A stretch of 64,000 nt of DNA from VAZQ01 sp963756715 (GTDB taxonomy: Bacteria; Pseudomonadota; Alphaproteobacteria; Rhizobiales; Xanthobacteraceae), in assembly GCA_963756715.1 (NCBI GenBank), contig CAVWOV010000045.1, forward strand, positions 82,461 through 146,460. The letters are read 5' to 3'. A program made the position numbers and the translations under genes. The notes below the pieces were generated by a model that made no database searches, was not told the origin of the DNA, and saw only the letters and a program-made list of their open reading frames with translations. Below, one piece after another: positions 17,642 to 26,292 of the stretch; the first letter of the stretch is position 1, and each line of letters opens with the position of its first letter.

Positions 17642-18190
17642 TTATGCCGAAGACAAAGATTCAATGTCGCAGATCACGCCGGAGAATTCGTCCATCGCGT
17701 CGATCAGACAATCCCACAGGTATCCGGCGCTCGCGCTGTCGGCGAGGATCGAGAACGCAACAGCGTTGCCGATATCGTGGCGAATGACGATGGCCGAGAG
17801 GCGCGCGACGCTTGTCTGCGCGACCGATCCATCGGGAAAGCTCTGCACCGCAAGATCGACCCCGCAAAGCTTCGCGAACATGCGTGGCGCGTCGGCCCCG
17901 GCGACGGCAAACCAGCAATGGCTGTCCCAGCGCGGCACCGGATAGCAAGTGCCGAGGCCCTCCGGCGGGAGTGCTTCAATCGGCGCTTGGAGCGCCGCTT
18001 GGCCGTCCGGCACCGGTGTAAGAACGAGTGCCTCGCCGGGCGACAGCCGCGCGATCAGCGAACCGTCGCGTTGCCGTTCCGCCGCATTGTCGCGCGCGGG
18101 GACGCCGGCGCCCTGCCGACCGAGCCACGCCAATGCATCGCGGCCCTTTATGCCCCAGCGGGGTATGAGCGACAGATCGGCAAGCTTCAA
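17642..18190 (-). CDS. soxG: sarcosine oxidase gamma subunit family protein (SoxG-like)
   Basis: Smallest catalytic-complex partner, related to the GcvT fold. The segment L-A-D-L-S-L-I-P-R-W-G-I-K-G-R-D-A and the later Y-P-V-P-R-W-D-S-H-C-W-F are typical of this gamma group. The best start in frame is a TTG at 18190. However, the frame stays open to 18268 and reads F-D-A-A-C-R-R-R-G-A-I-I-G-G, which also looks family-like. An ATG at 18272 overlapping the alpha-subunit stop lies one frame away, so the true N-terminus probably starts there and is hidden by a one-base error. It sits between soxA and the molybdenum hydroxylase on the same strand. Confidence 0.78.
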   Translation of the reverse strand: MKLADLSLIPRWGIKGRDALAWLGRQGAGVPARDNAAERQRDGSLIARLSPGEALVLTPVPDGQAALQAPIEALPPEGLGTCYPVPRWDSHCWFAVAGADAPRMFAKLCGVDLAVQSFPDGSVAQTSVARLSAIVIRHDIGNAVAFSILADSASAGYLWDCLIDAMDEFSGVICDIESLSSA

Positions 18191-18268
18191 CGCGGTGCCG
18201 CCGATGATAGCGCCGCGCCGCCGGCATGCGGCGTCGAACGAAGCTTCGCCGCTGGTCTGAGGACGCGT

Positions 18269-21145
18269 TCATGCCCGCTGCCGTTCGTTGCCGGGATCGT
18301 AGAACGGCCAAGCCACCACGCGCGCCGTGACCAGTTGGCCGCCATCAACCCGAATGGTGAAAACCGATCCCATTGCCGCTTGATGCGGCCGCACATACGC
18401 AAGCCCGATAACGCGGCCAACGGCCGCCGACCGCACACAGGAGGTGACATGACCGGCGATCTCGCTACCCTCGATCACCAAGTGACATTCCTTCGGGATG
18501 ACGTCCTGCCCTTCGGTCATGAAGCCAACCAGCTTGCGCGTGACGCCGCGCTGGCGGTGCGCGGCGAGCGCCGCCCCGCCGACGAAGAACGGCTTGGCCT
18601 GACCAGATCCGCCCATGCCGATTTCGAGGGGATTGGTCAGGCCATCGGTATCCTGACCGACGATCACGTGCCCCTTTTCGAGCCGCAGCACCCGTTGCGC
18701 CTCGACGCCGAAGCGCATCAGTCCCCACTGCGCGCCGGCTTCCAGCAAACGGTCCCAGAGGTATTCGCCGCATCCCGACGGGATGTGGATTTCGTAGCCC
18801 AGTTCGCCGACGAAGCCGACCCGCATGATCCGGGCAGCAATGTCGGCGACGTGTCCGGTTCGCACGCCCATATAGGGAAATGCCGCCGTTGCGAGATCGA
18901 CGTCGTGGCAGAGCGCCGCCAGGATGGCGCGGCTGTCGGGACCGGCGAGATTGACCGCCGCATAGGCCGACGTGACTTGCGCGATGTCGATGTCGAGCTG
19001 CCATTGGGCGTTCCAGAAATACATCGAGCGGACGACGGCCTCGACGCCTGACGTCGTCGCTGTGACGAAAAAATGCGCATCGGCGAGACGGCAAATGACG
19101 CCGTCGTCGATGACCGCGCCGGTCGTGTCGGTCATCAGTGCGTAGCGCGCGCGGCCGACCGGCTGCTTGAGATGGCCGGTAAAATACATCCGGTTGAGGA
19201 ATTCGGCGGCGTCCGGCCCACGAACCTCGATCTTGCCGAGGGTCGACACGTCGATCAGCCCGGCCTTCGCGTGCACGGCCGCGACCTCGGCGGCGATGGC
19301 CGCCGCCGCACGGTCCTTGGTTCCATAATAGGCCGGCCGCAACCAGGTCCCCGCCGGCATCATTTGCGCGCCGGCCTCGATATGGCGGTAATGCATCGCG
19401 GACCGGCGCACGGGATCAAAGCTTCGGCCGGCCAGAACACCGAAGCTCTCGCCGGAAAATGGCGGCCGCGCCGTCGTGGTGCCGATCTCCGCCTCGGTCC
19501 GACCGAGCGCGCGCGCGGCGAGGCGGATCGTATTGGCCGCCGAGTGTTTGCCCTGCGACGGGCCCATGCCGGTGGTGGAATAGCGCTTGATAAGCTGAAT
19601 GTCCTCGAAGCCCGAGGCGACGCTGTCCTCGATGTCGGCCACCGTCAGGTCTTCATCAAAATCGACGAAGTCCTTGCCCTTGCGATGCGGATAGATCGGC
19701 CATGGATGCGAGACGGCGTTGGCGTCTGCCTGGATTGAGCGCGTGCCTTGATCGCCTCTTCCGACCTGCGCCGCATCGGCGAGAGCGGCGTCGAGATTGA
19801 AAATCTGGTTTGCGGCGCCGACGATCGCGACGTCGTTCGGCAAGCCCTCGGCGCGATGCATCGCGGTTTGGGCATCGTAGAGCAGCCGTGCACCAATATG
19901 GCCCGCGAGCGCGAGGTTGGGGGCGAAGCCGGCGGACACACATAGGAGATCGCAGCCGATGGTCTCGATCGGATCAAACGCTCGGCCGTCCTCTTGCAGT
20001 TTCGCAACGCGAACCCCTCGTAGCTGACGGCGGCCGAGCGCCTCGGTCACCGCCATCCCGGATTCGACGCGGATGTGCCGCTCCAAAACGGCGGCGCAGA
20101 GCGAGCCATCGAGATTGTGAAGCCGCAGATCGATGACTGCCGCCACCGTGACACCGGCATCGAGAAGATCGAGCACGACGCCGTAGCCATAATCGTTTGC
20201 CGTCAGTACGACGGCACGGGTGCCGGGGCGCACCCCATAGAGCCGGATCAGCCGCTGCGCCGCCGAGCCGTACATGACGCCCGGCAGATCGTTGTTGCGA
20301 AAGACCACGGGCTGTTCCAACGCGCCGGTGGCCAGCACCACGCGATCGGCCCGCAATTTGTAAAGGCGCCGGTCCTGCACGATCGCGAGCCAGTTCTCGG
20401 CGAACAAGCCTTCGCATCGTGCGTCGGTCAGCGTCGTCACGTTTGGTAGGCCCGCGAGACGGGACATCAGCAGGTCGCGTTCGGTAGCGGCGCGTTGGCC
20501 GGCCGCGTCATAACGCGCATAGTTCAGCGAACCGCCCAGCGCCTGATTGTCGTCGATAATGATGACACGCTTGCCGTCCTGGGCGGCCGCGATCGCGGCA
20601 CTCAAGCCGGCTGGACCGCCGCCGACCACCGCTACATCCGCGAACAAGTAGGCCTTGTCGTAGTAGCCATGATGGCCGTTCTCATCGATACGGCCGATAC
20701 CCGCCATGCGGCGAATGACCGGTTCCCAGAATCGCCAGGCTCCCTGCGGCCGGAAGAAGGCTCGATAATAGAAGCCGACCGGAAAGAAGCGGCCAAACGC
20801 TCCCATCCAGGCATTCCAGTCGAACGCGAGCGAGCCAAGAAAGTTCTGTCCGCGAACGTGTTCGCCACCCTTCAACACATATCGTTCGGCCAGAACGTTC
20901 GGTACGCCATCAACGTTGACTAGCGTGTTGGCTTCGCAACCGGCGAGGCTGACAATGCCGCGCGGACGGTGATACTTGAACGAGCGCGAGAGCAGCGTAA
21001 TGCCGTTCGCCGCCAGCGCACTTGCGATGCTGTCGCCGGAAAATCCGGCGAAGCGGCGGCCGTCGAAGGTAAACTCCAGCGGCTTCGTCCGATCGAGAAA
21101 CTCTCCGGGCTCAGCCGGCAGGCGAAACGGCGCCGCATGCGTCAT
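18269..21145 (-). CDS. soxA: sarcosine oxidase alpha subunit family protein (SoxA-like)
   Basis: A 958-residue subunit, the family's normal size. The N-terminal 2Fe-2S-ferredoxin-like region (F-T-F-D-G-R-R-F-A-G-F-S-G-D-S-I-A-S-A-L) lacks a cluster, as is usual. The dinucleotide site V-G-G-G-P-A-G-L-S-A-A is near residue 180. The C-terminal third is a GcvT-like tetrahydrofolate-binding domain (about residues 590-950: I-D-V-S-T-L-G-K-I-E-V-R-G-P-D-A-A-E-F-L-N). In heterotetrameric sarcosine oxidase this subunit transfers the methyl-derived formaldehyde to folate. ATG 21145 overlaps the delta-subunit stop; the frame is open farther upstream but that is delta-gene shadow. N-methylglutamate or dimethylglycine dehydrogenases share this architecture, so the substrate is open. 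Confidence 0.9.
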   Translation of the reverse strand: MTHAAPFRLPAEPGEFLDRTKPLEFTFDGRRFAGFSGDSIASALAANGITLLSRSFKYHRPRGIVSLAGCEANTLVNVDGVPNVLAERYVLKGGEHVRGQNFLGSLAFDWNAWMGAFGRFFPVGFYYRAFFRPQGAWRFWEPVIRRMAGIGRIDENGHHGYYDKAYLFADVAVVGGGPAGLSAAIAAAQDGKRVIIIDDNQALGGSLNYARYDAAGQRAATERDLLMSRLAGLPNVTTLTDARCEGLFAENWLAIVQDRRLYKLRADRVVLATGALEQPVVFRNNDLPGVMYGSAAQRLIRLYGVRPGTRAVVLTANDYGYGVVLDLLDAGVTVAAVIDLRLHNLDGSLCAAVLERHIRVESGMAVTEALGRRQLRGVRVAKLQEDGRAFDPIETIGCDLLCVSAGFAPNLALAGHIGARLLYDAQTAMHRAEGLPNDVAIVGAANQIFNLDAALADAAQVGRGDQGTRSIQADANAVSHPWPIYPHRKGKDFVDFDEDLTVADIEDSVASGFEDIQLIKRYSTTGMGPSQGKHSAANTIRLAARALGRTEAEIGTTTARPPFSGESFGVLAGRSFDPVRRSAMHYRHIEAGAQMMPAGTWLRPAYYGTKDRAAAAIAAEVAAVHAKAGLIDVSTLGKIEVRGPDAAEFLNRMYFTGHLKQPVGRARYALMTDTTGAVIDDGVICRLADAHFFVTATTSGVEAVVRSMYFWNAQWQLDIDIAQVTSAYAAVNLAGPDSRAILAALCHDVDLATAAFPYMGVRTGHVADIAARIMRVGFVGELGYEIHIPSGCGEYLWDRLLEAGAQWGLMRFGVEAQRVLRLEKGHVIVGQDTDGLTNPLEIGMGGSGQAKPFFVGGAALAAHRQRGVTRKLVGFMTEGQDVIPKECHLVIEGSEIAGHVTSCVRSAAVGRVIGLAYVRPHQAAMGSVFTIRVDGGQLVTARVVAWPFYDPGNERQRA

Positions 21146-21429
21146 GGCGCCGGACCTCGCTCGATCGGCCGCGCAAGCCGCGGATCGCCGATGCGGTAGG
21201 TCGCCAGAATTTCGTCGTCGCGGGTGTCGCGATCGACGACGAAGACGAAGTTGGTGGCGATGTGGATCCACCATTCCCGCACCAGGCCGGCGGGATTGCG
21301 CTCGAGAAAGACATAGTCGGCCCACGCCACCGTATCGGCGTCCGGCCCAGGCGATGCCTTGACCTCCCCGAGACAGGCGAATTCCGAGATATTGCGCCGA
21401 CCGTTCAGGGGGCATTCGAGGGTCTTCAC
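21142..21429 (-). CDS. soxD: sarcosine oxidase delta subunit family protein (SoxD-like), zinc site incomplete
   Basis: A 95-residue subunit between soxB and soxA. GTG 21429 is chosen because the family-like sequence begins there (K-T-L-E-C-P-L-N-G-R-R-N-I-S-E-F); stop overlaps the soxA ATG. Structural sarcosine oxidases bind zinc through C-P-x-C and H-x3-C. Here those places read C-P-L-N-G and H-I-A-T-N, so two of the four ligands are missing. The conserved W-A-D-Y-V-F and V-R-E-W-W core is kept. This pattern resembles the subgroup found with N-methylglutamate-dehydrogenase-like complexes (mgdB), an alternative identity. Confidence 0.82.
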   Translation of the reverse strand: MKTLECPLNGRRNISEFACLGEVKASPGPDADTVAWADYVFLERNPAGLVREWWIHIATNFVFVVDRDTRDDEILATYRIGDPRLARPIERGPAP

Positions 21430-21440
21430 GGCGTCCCCCC

Positions 21441-22625
21441 TTAGTGCCCAACGGACGCGGCACCGCGTTCGCCGATCTGGACGAAGCGGCTGAAGCGATC
21501 GAGCGCGAACGGCGCGATCAACTCCGGCGGCCGGCCCGTGGCGATGGTTTCCGCCATCCGCTTGCCGCACACCGGCGTCGCCTTGAATCCCCACGTCCCC
21601 CAGCCGGCATCGATGTAGTAGTTCTCGACCGGCGTCAGTCCCATGACCGGGCTGAAATCCGGCGTCATGTCGGCGATTCCGGCCCACTGCCGCATCACTT
21701 TCGCTTCGGCAAGGAAAGGAAACAGCTCAAGCATGTGAGCCATCAGCCCCTCCTTGAATTCGAGAGTCGAGCGCGAGCTGTACAGCGGATAAGGGTCGGT
21801 CGCGCCGCCCATCACCAGTTCGCCGCGCGAGCTTTGCGAGATGTAGACGTGCAGGCTGCCCGAGACGATGATCGGGTCGAGAAACGGCTTGAGTGGCTGC
21901 GACACGCAGGCCTGCAACGGCACAGTCCGGATCGGCAGCCGGAAGCCCGCCAGCGCTGCAACGCGCGAACTCGAGCCGGCAACGGCTTGCAAGATGCGGT
22001 TAGCGTGAACCGGCCCTTTCGTCGTCTCGACGCCGACTGCGCGATTGCCCGACTTGATCAATCCGGTCACCTCGGTACCGACATGGATCTCGACGCCGAG
22101 CCGCGCCGCGGCGGCGGCGTAACCCCACGCGACGGCATCGTGCCGAACGATCGCGCCGGGTGGATGATAGAGCGCACCAAGAATCGGAAAGCGCACATCG
22201 TCGGACAGATTGAGCTGCGGGCAGATCCGCCGGATCTCGTCGGGACCGATCAGTTCGGACTCGACGCCGAGATGCTTGTTCACTTCGGCGCGCCACCGCG
22301 AGGTGCGGATCGCGGCATCGGTGTGCGCGAGCGTCAGGTGCCCGCGCTCGGAGTACATGATGTTGAAATCGAGCTCATCGCTCAGGTTGCGAAACAGCGA
22401 GACAGATTCGGCGTAGAATGCCACGCCTTCGGGCGTCAGATAGTTCGAGCGGACGATCGCGGTGTTGCGCGCGGTGTTGCCGCCGGCAAGATAGCCGCGT
22501 TCAAGCACAGCGACGTTGCGGATGCCGTGATTCTTAGCGAGGTAATATGCTGTGGCCAGGCCGTGCCCGCCGCCGCCGATGATGACGACATCATAGTTGC
22601 GCGCGAGCGGGCTCGGCCGCGGCAA
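21441..22625 (-). CDS. soxB: sarcosine oxidase beta subunit family protein (SoxB-like), N-terminus probably frame-disrupted
   Basis: FAD-dependent amine oxidase subunit. The dinucleotide fold Y-D-V-V-I-I-G-G-G-G-H-G-L-A-T-A-Y-Y-L-A is near the N-terminus. The C-terminal flavin-contact region reads D-M-T-P-D-F-S-P-V-M-G followed by D-A-G-W-G-T-W-G-F-K-A-T-P. From the TTG at 22625 it is 394 residues, about 20 short of the family. An ATG at 22683 in a neighbouring frame gives P-L-G-L-L-R-E-G-F-R-R, which resembles normal SoxB N-termini. The real gene therefore probably starts at 22683, with a one-base disruption near 22630. It would then begin 28 bases from the operator at 22712. First gene of the soxBDAG operon, divergent from the GntR gene. 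Confidence 0.88.
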   Translation of the reverse strand: MPRPSPLARNYDVVIIGGGGHGLATAYYLAKNHGIRNVAVLERGYLAGGNTARNTAIVRSNYLTPEGVAFYAESVSLFRNLSDELDFNIMYSERGHLTLAHTDAAIRTSRWRAEVNKHLGVESELIGPDEIRRICPQLNLSDDVRFPILGALYHPPGAIVRHDAVAWGYAAAAARLGVEIHVGTEVTGLIKSGNRAVGVETTKGPVHANRILQAVAGSSSRVAALAGFRLPIRTVPLQACVSQPLKPFLDPIIVSGSLHVYISQSSRGELVMGGATDPYPLYSSRSTLEFKEGLMAHMLELFPFLAEAKVMRQWAGIADMTPDFSPVMGLTPVENYYIDAGWGTWGFKATPVCGKRMAETIATGRPPELIAPFALDRFSRFVQIGERGAASVGH

Positions 22626-22711
22626 GACACGCGGATGGCTTGCCCTTGCGCCGGAACCCTTCTCTGAGCAGACCTAACGGCATGGCGCGGCGGAGTTCCC
22701 GGTAGCTCGAT

Positions 22712-22732
22712 TAATATACACAGAGTATATTA
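22712..22732. promoter_or_regulatory. operator, shared 21-bp inverted repeat (site 2, perfect)
   Basis: The arms TAATATAC and GTATATTA are exact reverse complements around spacer ACAGA. It lies between soxB (minus strand) and the GntR regulator (plus strand), the position expected for an autoregulated local regulator. It is the best copy of the motif and defines its consensus. Confidence 0.75.
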
Positions 22733-22800
22733 TGGGAGAACGGTTTTCAAATGCCGCGGTGGCCTTGGTCGAGGCAGGTGGCGGGTGTTAGGAGCGAGAT

Positions 22801-23634
22801 ATGGCACGGGCTGGCAAGGAGCGGAAGATCCGTCGCGGGCGCAAACGGTCCGCCGCGTCGCCAACTGCTGGCGTACGCGAGGCCGGCACCGCGTCGAGCC
22901 CGGCGGAGCGCTCGCCGCCATGGCGCATTGGCCGGCCCAAAGGAATCGGCACACAGCGCGTCTACGCCGAAGTCCGCGAGGACATCATCGGCCTGCGACT
23001 GCAGCCTGGCGCGGATTTGGACGAGGCGAGCCTCGAGGAGCGCTTCGGTGTCTCGCGCACGCCGGTGCGGGAAGCCCTGATTCGGCTGGCCTCGGAAGGC
23101 TTGATCTTCCTGCTGCCGAACCGCGGCGCGCGCGTTTCCCACATCGATATCAGCGACGTGCCGCAACTGTTCGAGGCGCTCGACCTGTGCCAGCGCGCGA
23201 CCATCCGCTGGGCGGCGGAGCGCCGCACGCCCGAGGACGTCGCGGAGTTGCGCCTGATGAACGCGCAGTTCTTCGATGCCGCTAAGAACGGCGACTTCGA
23301 CCGTATGGGCGAAGCCAACAAGCAGTTTCATATGATTATCGGGCGCACCTGCGGCAACCGATATTTTGAAAGCCTCTATTCGTCGCTGCTGACAGTGAGC
23401 CTGCGGCTGGCGCGCACCGCATTCGCCTCTGCGCCGCGCACCGACGAGGCGCACGAGGGCTATTACATGGAGGTCGTGCGCCAGCATGACCTGATGATCG
23501 ACGCCGTCGAGAACAAGAATGCCGACGAGGCCGAGACGCTTGCCCGCATTCACACCGAGCTCTTCCGCGAGCGGATCAACCGCTACCTGAACAGCAATCT
23601 CGCCGACGGCGTCGCGCTCGGAGCAAGCCGCTAA
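22801..23634 (+). CDS. GntR-family transcriptional regulator, FCD (FadR-like) subfamily
   Basis: A 277-residue regulator with a basic, probably disordered N-terminus (about 50 residues rich in Arg, Lys, Ser). A winged helix-turn-helix follows at about residues 52-115 (V-Y-A-E-V-R-E-D-I-I, then S-L-E-E-R-F-G-V-S-R-T-P-V-R-E-A-L). The rest is an all-helical FCD ligand domain. Three His residues in F-H-M-I-I, Q-H-D-L and I-H-T-E match the metal-binding set of FCD proteins, whose ligands are often carboxylic acids. A good AGGAG precedes ATG 22801. It stands next to the perfect operator at 22712 and is the leading candidate to control all four operator sites. It overlaps the convergent hydrolase gene by 4 bases. 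Confidence 0.9.
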   Translation: MARAGKERKIRRGRKRSAASPTAGVREAGTASSPAERSPPWRIGRPKGIGTQRVYAEVREDIIGLRLQPGADLDEASLEERFGVSRTPVREALIRLASEGLIFLLPNRGARVSHIDISDVPQLFEALDLCQRATIRWAAERRTPEDVAELRLMNAQFFDAAKNGDFDRMGEANKQFHMIIGRTCGNRYFESLYSSLLTVSLRLARTAFASAPRTDEAHEGYYMEVVRQHDLMIDAVENKNADEAETLARIHTELFRERINRYLNSNLADGVALGASR

Positions 23635-24554
23635 CCCGGGTCAGCGAGGCCGAAGCCGCACGCATTGAGATGCCAGCGCATGATGCGCTCGACTTCATCC
23701 GGCTGCTCAATTTGCAGGAGATGACCGGCGCCCTTTACCGGCACGACAGCAATGCCGAATTCGGCATGTAGAGCTTTGCTGACGAGGCCAGGCGGATCGG
23801 CATCCGGCGCGTCGTAGTCGCTGCTGATAACGAACAATCGCTCTGCGGAAGACGGCAATGCCGTCCAAGCCGGTGAATTTGAATTCTGCAAATAGATATC
23901 GGCCTCGAACGCGGGTGGGCAGACCAGTGCGACCTGCCCTTCGACGGTCGGCCGCGTGATCGCACTCGCCATCAATTCGGCGGCACCTGGAACCCATCGG
24001 CTCATGCGACGTGTGCCCTTGAAGTAACTGGCCAGCGCATCAACGCTTTCGAATGTTTCGCGCCGCTGATTCGACCAGGCGCTCAACGCAAATTCGAAGT
24101 TGCGCGCGGTCGAATGAAGCGCGTGGCTAGGCGGCGGAGCGAGCGGCGGATCGAACAGGATTAACCGGTCCCATCTCGCTCCGAACTTCAACGCGTGGAT
24201 TAGACTGACGGTAGTCGAGAGAGAATGAAAGGCACCCGCGGTCTTACGCTTCCCGAATTCCGATTCGACCGCGCGCCAGATGGTTTCCATGTCGTCCGCC
24301 ATCTGGGCCTGCGTGTGGTTCTCGGCATCGGACCGGGAGTTCCAGCCATGATTGCGCTGGTCGTAGACGATGACATCGCAGTCGCGCAGAAAGCGACCCC
24401 AGAGCGGATAATAGGCATCGATCGCAAAACCATTGCCGTGTGACATCATCAGCCGGGGCCCGGCGGCGTTTCCGTGGCGGCGCACGCGAATGACCGCGCC
24501 ATCGGACATCGGCAGATTGAGGATCGCGAGCGGCTCGGGGAGTTGAAATTCCAC
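23631..24554 (-). CDS. alpha/beta-fold hydrolase
   Basis: A 307-residue hydrolase starting at a GTG. The oxyanion region S-H-G-N-G-F and Y-D-Q-R-N-H-G fit the fold, and G-A-G-H-L-L-Q-I-E-Q-P supplies the usual catalytic His. The nucleophile elbow reads A-F-H-S-L-S-T, so the Ser is present but both glycines of G-x-S-x-G are replaced, unusual for the family. It follows hyuAB on the same strand with a 42-base gap, so it may share their promoter at 28.4 kb. Ester, lactone or C-C bond hydrolysis of a pathway intermediate is possible; no substrate can be named. Confidence 0.8.
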   Translation of the reverse strand: MEFQLPEPLAILNLPMSDGAVIRVRRHGNAAGPRLMMSHGNGFAIDAYYPLWGRFLRDCDVIVYDQRNHGWNSRSDAENHTQAQMADDMETIWRAVESEFGKRKTAGAFHSLSTTVSLIHALKFGARWDRLILFDPPLAPPPSHALHSTARNFEFALSAWSNQRRETFESVDALASYFKGTRRMSRWVPGAAELMASAITRPTVEGQVALVCPPAFEADIYLQNSNSPAWTALPSSAERLFVISSDYDAPDADPPGLVSKALHAEFGIAVVPVKGAGHLLQIEQPDEVERIMRWHLNACGFGLADPG

Positions 24555-24596
24555 AGGGACGGGGTCTTGATCGGTGAGCGGTGGGAAGGCGTCTTG

Positions 24597-26292
24597 TTAC
24601 TCGGCCGCACGCGGAACGTCATACCAGCGTTCGACGTAGTCCCGGGTGAATTTTCCGCTCCTGCGATCGGTGCCAAGGGCCTGGCTGCTTCGTTCGGACG
24701 GCGGGCCGTAACCGCCGGCTCCGGGCGATTCAATGACGATCGTCTCGCCCTTGCGCACCTGGATGCCGGAAGGCTTGGTCGTGAGTATCTGTTCGCTGCC
24801 TTCAGCCGTAACATGCAGAAAGTGCCCCGAGGCGCCGTCGCCGCCGCCGAAGATGCCCCATGGTCGATGGGTGGAGCGTTCGATAGCGCCGCTGAACATG
24901 CACGCGTGGTCGACCGGACGGATGGCGCGGCGCAAGCCCATACCGCCGCGAAACTGGCCGGGGCCGCCCGAGTTGTCGATCAGGCCATAGCTCTCGACCA
25001 GAAGCGGATACTCCATCTCGATCGATTCAACGGGCAGATTGGACGTATTGGTGATGTGCACCTGCACGCCATCGGTACCGTCCTTCTCGGCCCGGCCGCC
25101 GAATCCGCCACCTAGCGTCTCCAGATAAACGTAATGCGCCTTGGTGCGCGGGTCGATACCGGAAAATACCGCGGTCGTGTTTGCGCCGTTCGCCGCGCCG
25201 ACGACTTGGGCCGGCAGCGCGGCCGCCAGCGCGCCGATGATCACATCGACGATGCGCTGGCAGGTGTTGGCGCGGGCGGCGACCGGCGCGGGAAATGTGG
25301 CGTTCAGCAGCGAGCCAGGTTCCGCGACAATCTCGGGCAGATCGAGCATGCCCTGGTTGTTCGGCATATCGGGATCGAGCAGAGCTTTCAGCGTGTAGCA
25401 GACCGCAGCCTGCGTCGCGTTGATCGTGACATTGATGTTGCCGGTCACCTGCTTCGATGTGCCGGCAAAATCGAAACGGACGCGGCCGTCGTTGGTAACA
25501 TCGATACGCACCTTGATCGGGATATCCAGCGTACCCATGCCGTCGTCATCCATCACGTCGGAGAACGAATACGACCCCGACGGAATGGTCGCGACCGCGG
25601 CCCGCATTCGGCTGGCGGTGCGTTCGATGATCTGCGTCAAACGTCGCAAGCATGGTCTGGGTCTTGTAAGCATTGAATATTTCGTGCAGCCGCCGCTCAC
25701 CCAAGCGGCAGGCGGCGACCTGCGCGAAATAATCGCCGCGGCGCTCCTGCGGCACCCGAACATTGAGCAGAATGAGCTTGAGCAGGTCCTCTTGTAACTT
25801 GCCGCTGCGAAAGAGCTTGATTACGGGCAGACGCAAGCCTTCCTGATAGATTTCAGACATCCCGCCGGCCATGCTGCCCGGCACCATCCCGCCAACATCA
25901 GCATGATGCGCGATGTTGCAGATGAAGCCAACGAGCGTACCTCGATGGAACACCGGTGCGGCCATGTTGATGTCGGGCAGGTGAGTGCCGCCCGCGACGT
26001 GCGGATCGTTGGCGATGAAGATATCGCCTTCGCGGATGTCACCGGCGAACTCCGTGATCAGCTTCTGCATCAGGCCGGTCATGGAAGCGATGTGAATGGG
26101 CAACGAGGCCTCCGCCTGCGTGATCAGGCGGCCGTCAGCATCGCAAATCGCGGTCGAATGATCGCGCCGCTCCTTGATGTTGGTCGAGTACGCGCTCTTC
26201 ATCAACGCAATGAAGGTCTCGTCCGAAATGGACCGCAGGCCGTTGGCGATGATTTCGACGGTGATGGGATCAATCGTCTTTCGCCGCTTCAT
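24597..26292 (-). pseudogene. hyuB: hydantoinase B/oxoprolinase family protein (HyuB-like), frameshifted
   Basis: N-terminal half from ATG 26292 (I-D-P-I-T-V-E-I-I-A-N-G-L) carries the family hallmark D-H-S-T-A-I and N-D-P-H-V-A-G-G-T-H-L-P-D. Near 25637 the frame shifts by one base. The other frame continues Q-I-I-E-R-T-A-S-R-M-R, then I-N-A-T-Q-A-A-V-C-Y and E-S-P-G-A-G-G-Y-G to 24597. Joined length is about 565 residues, normal for HyuB. With HyuA it forms an ATP-dependent enzyme that opens cyclic amides (hydantoins, 5-oxoproline, N-methylhydantoin, N-methylpyrrolidone-like lactams). Start overlaps the hyuA stop (ATGA). Both halves are well conserved, so the break may be a sequence error. 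Confidence 0.87.
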
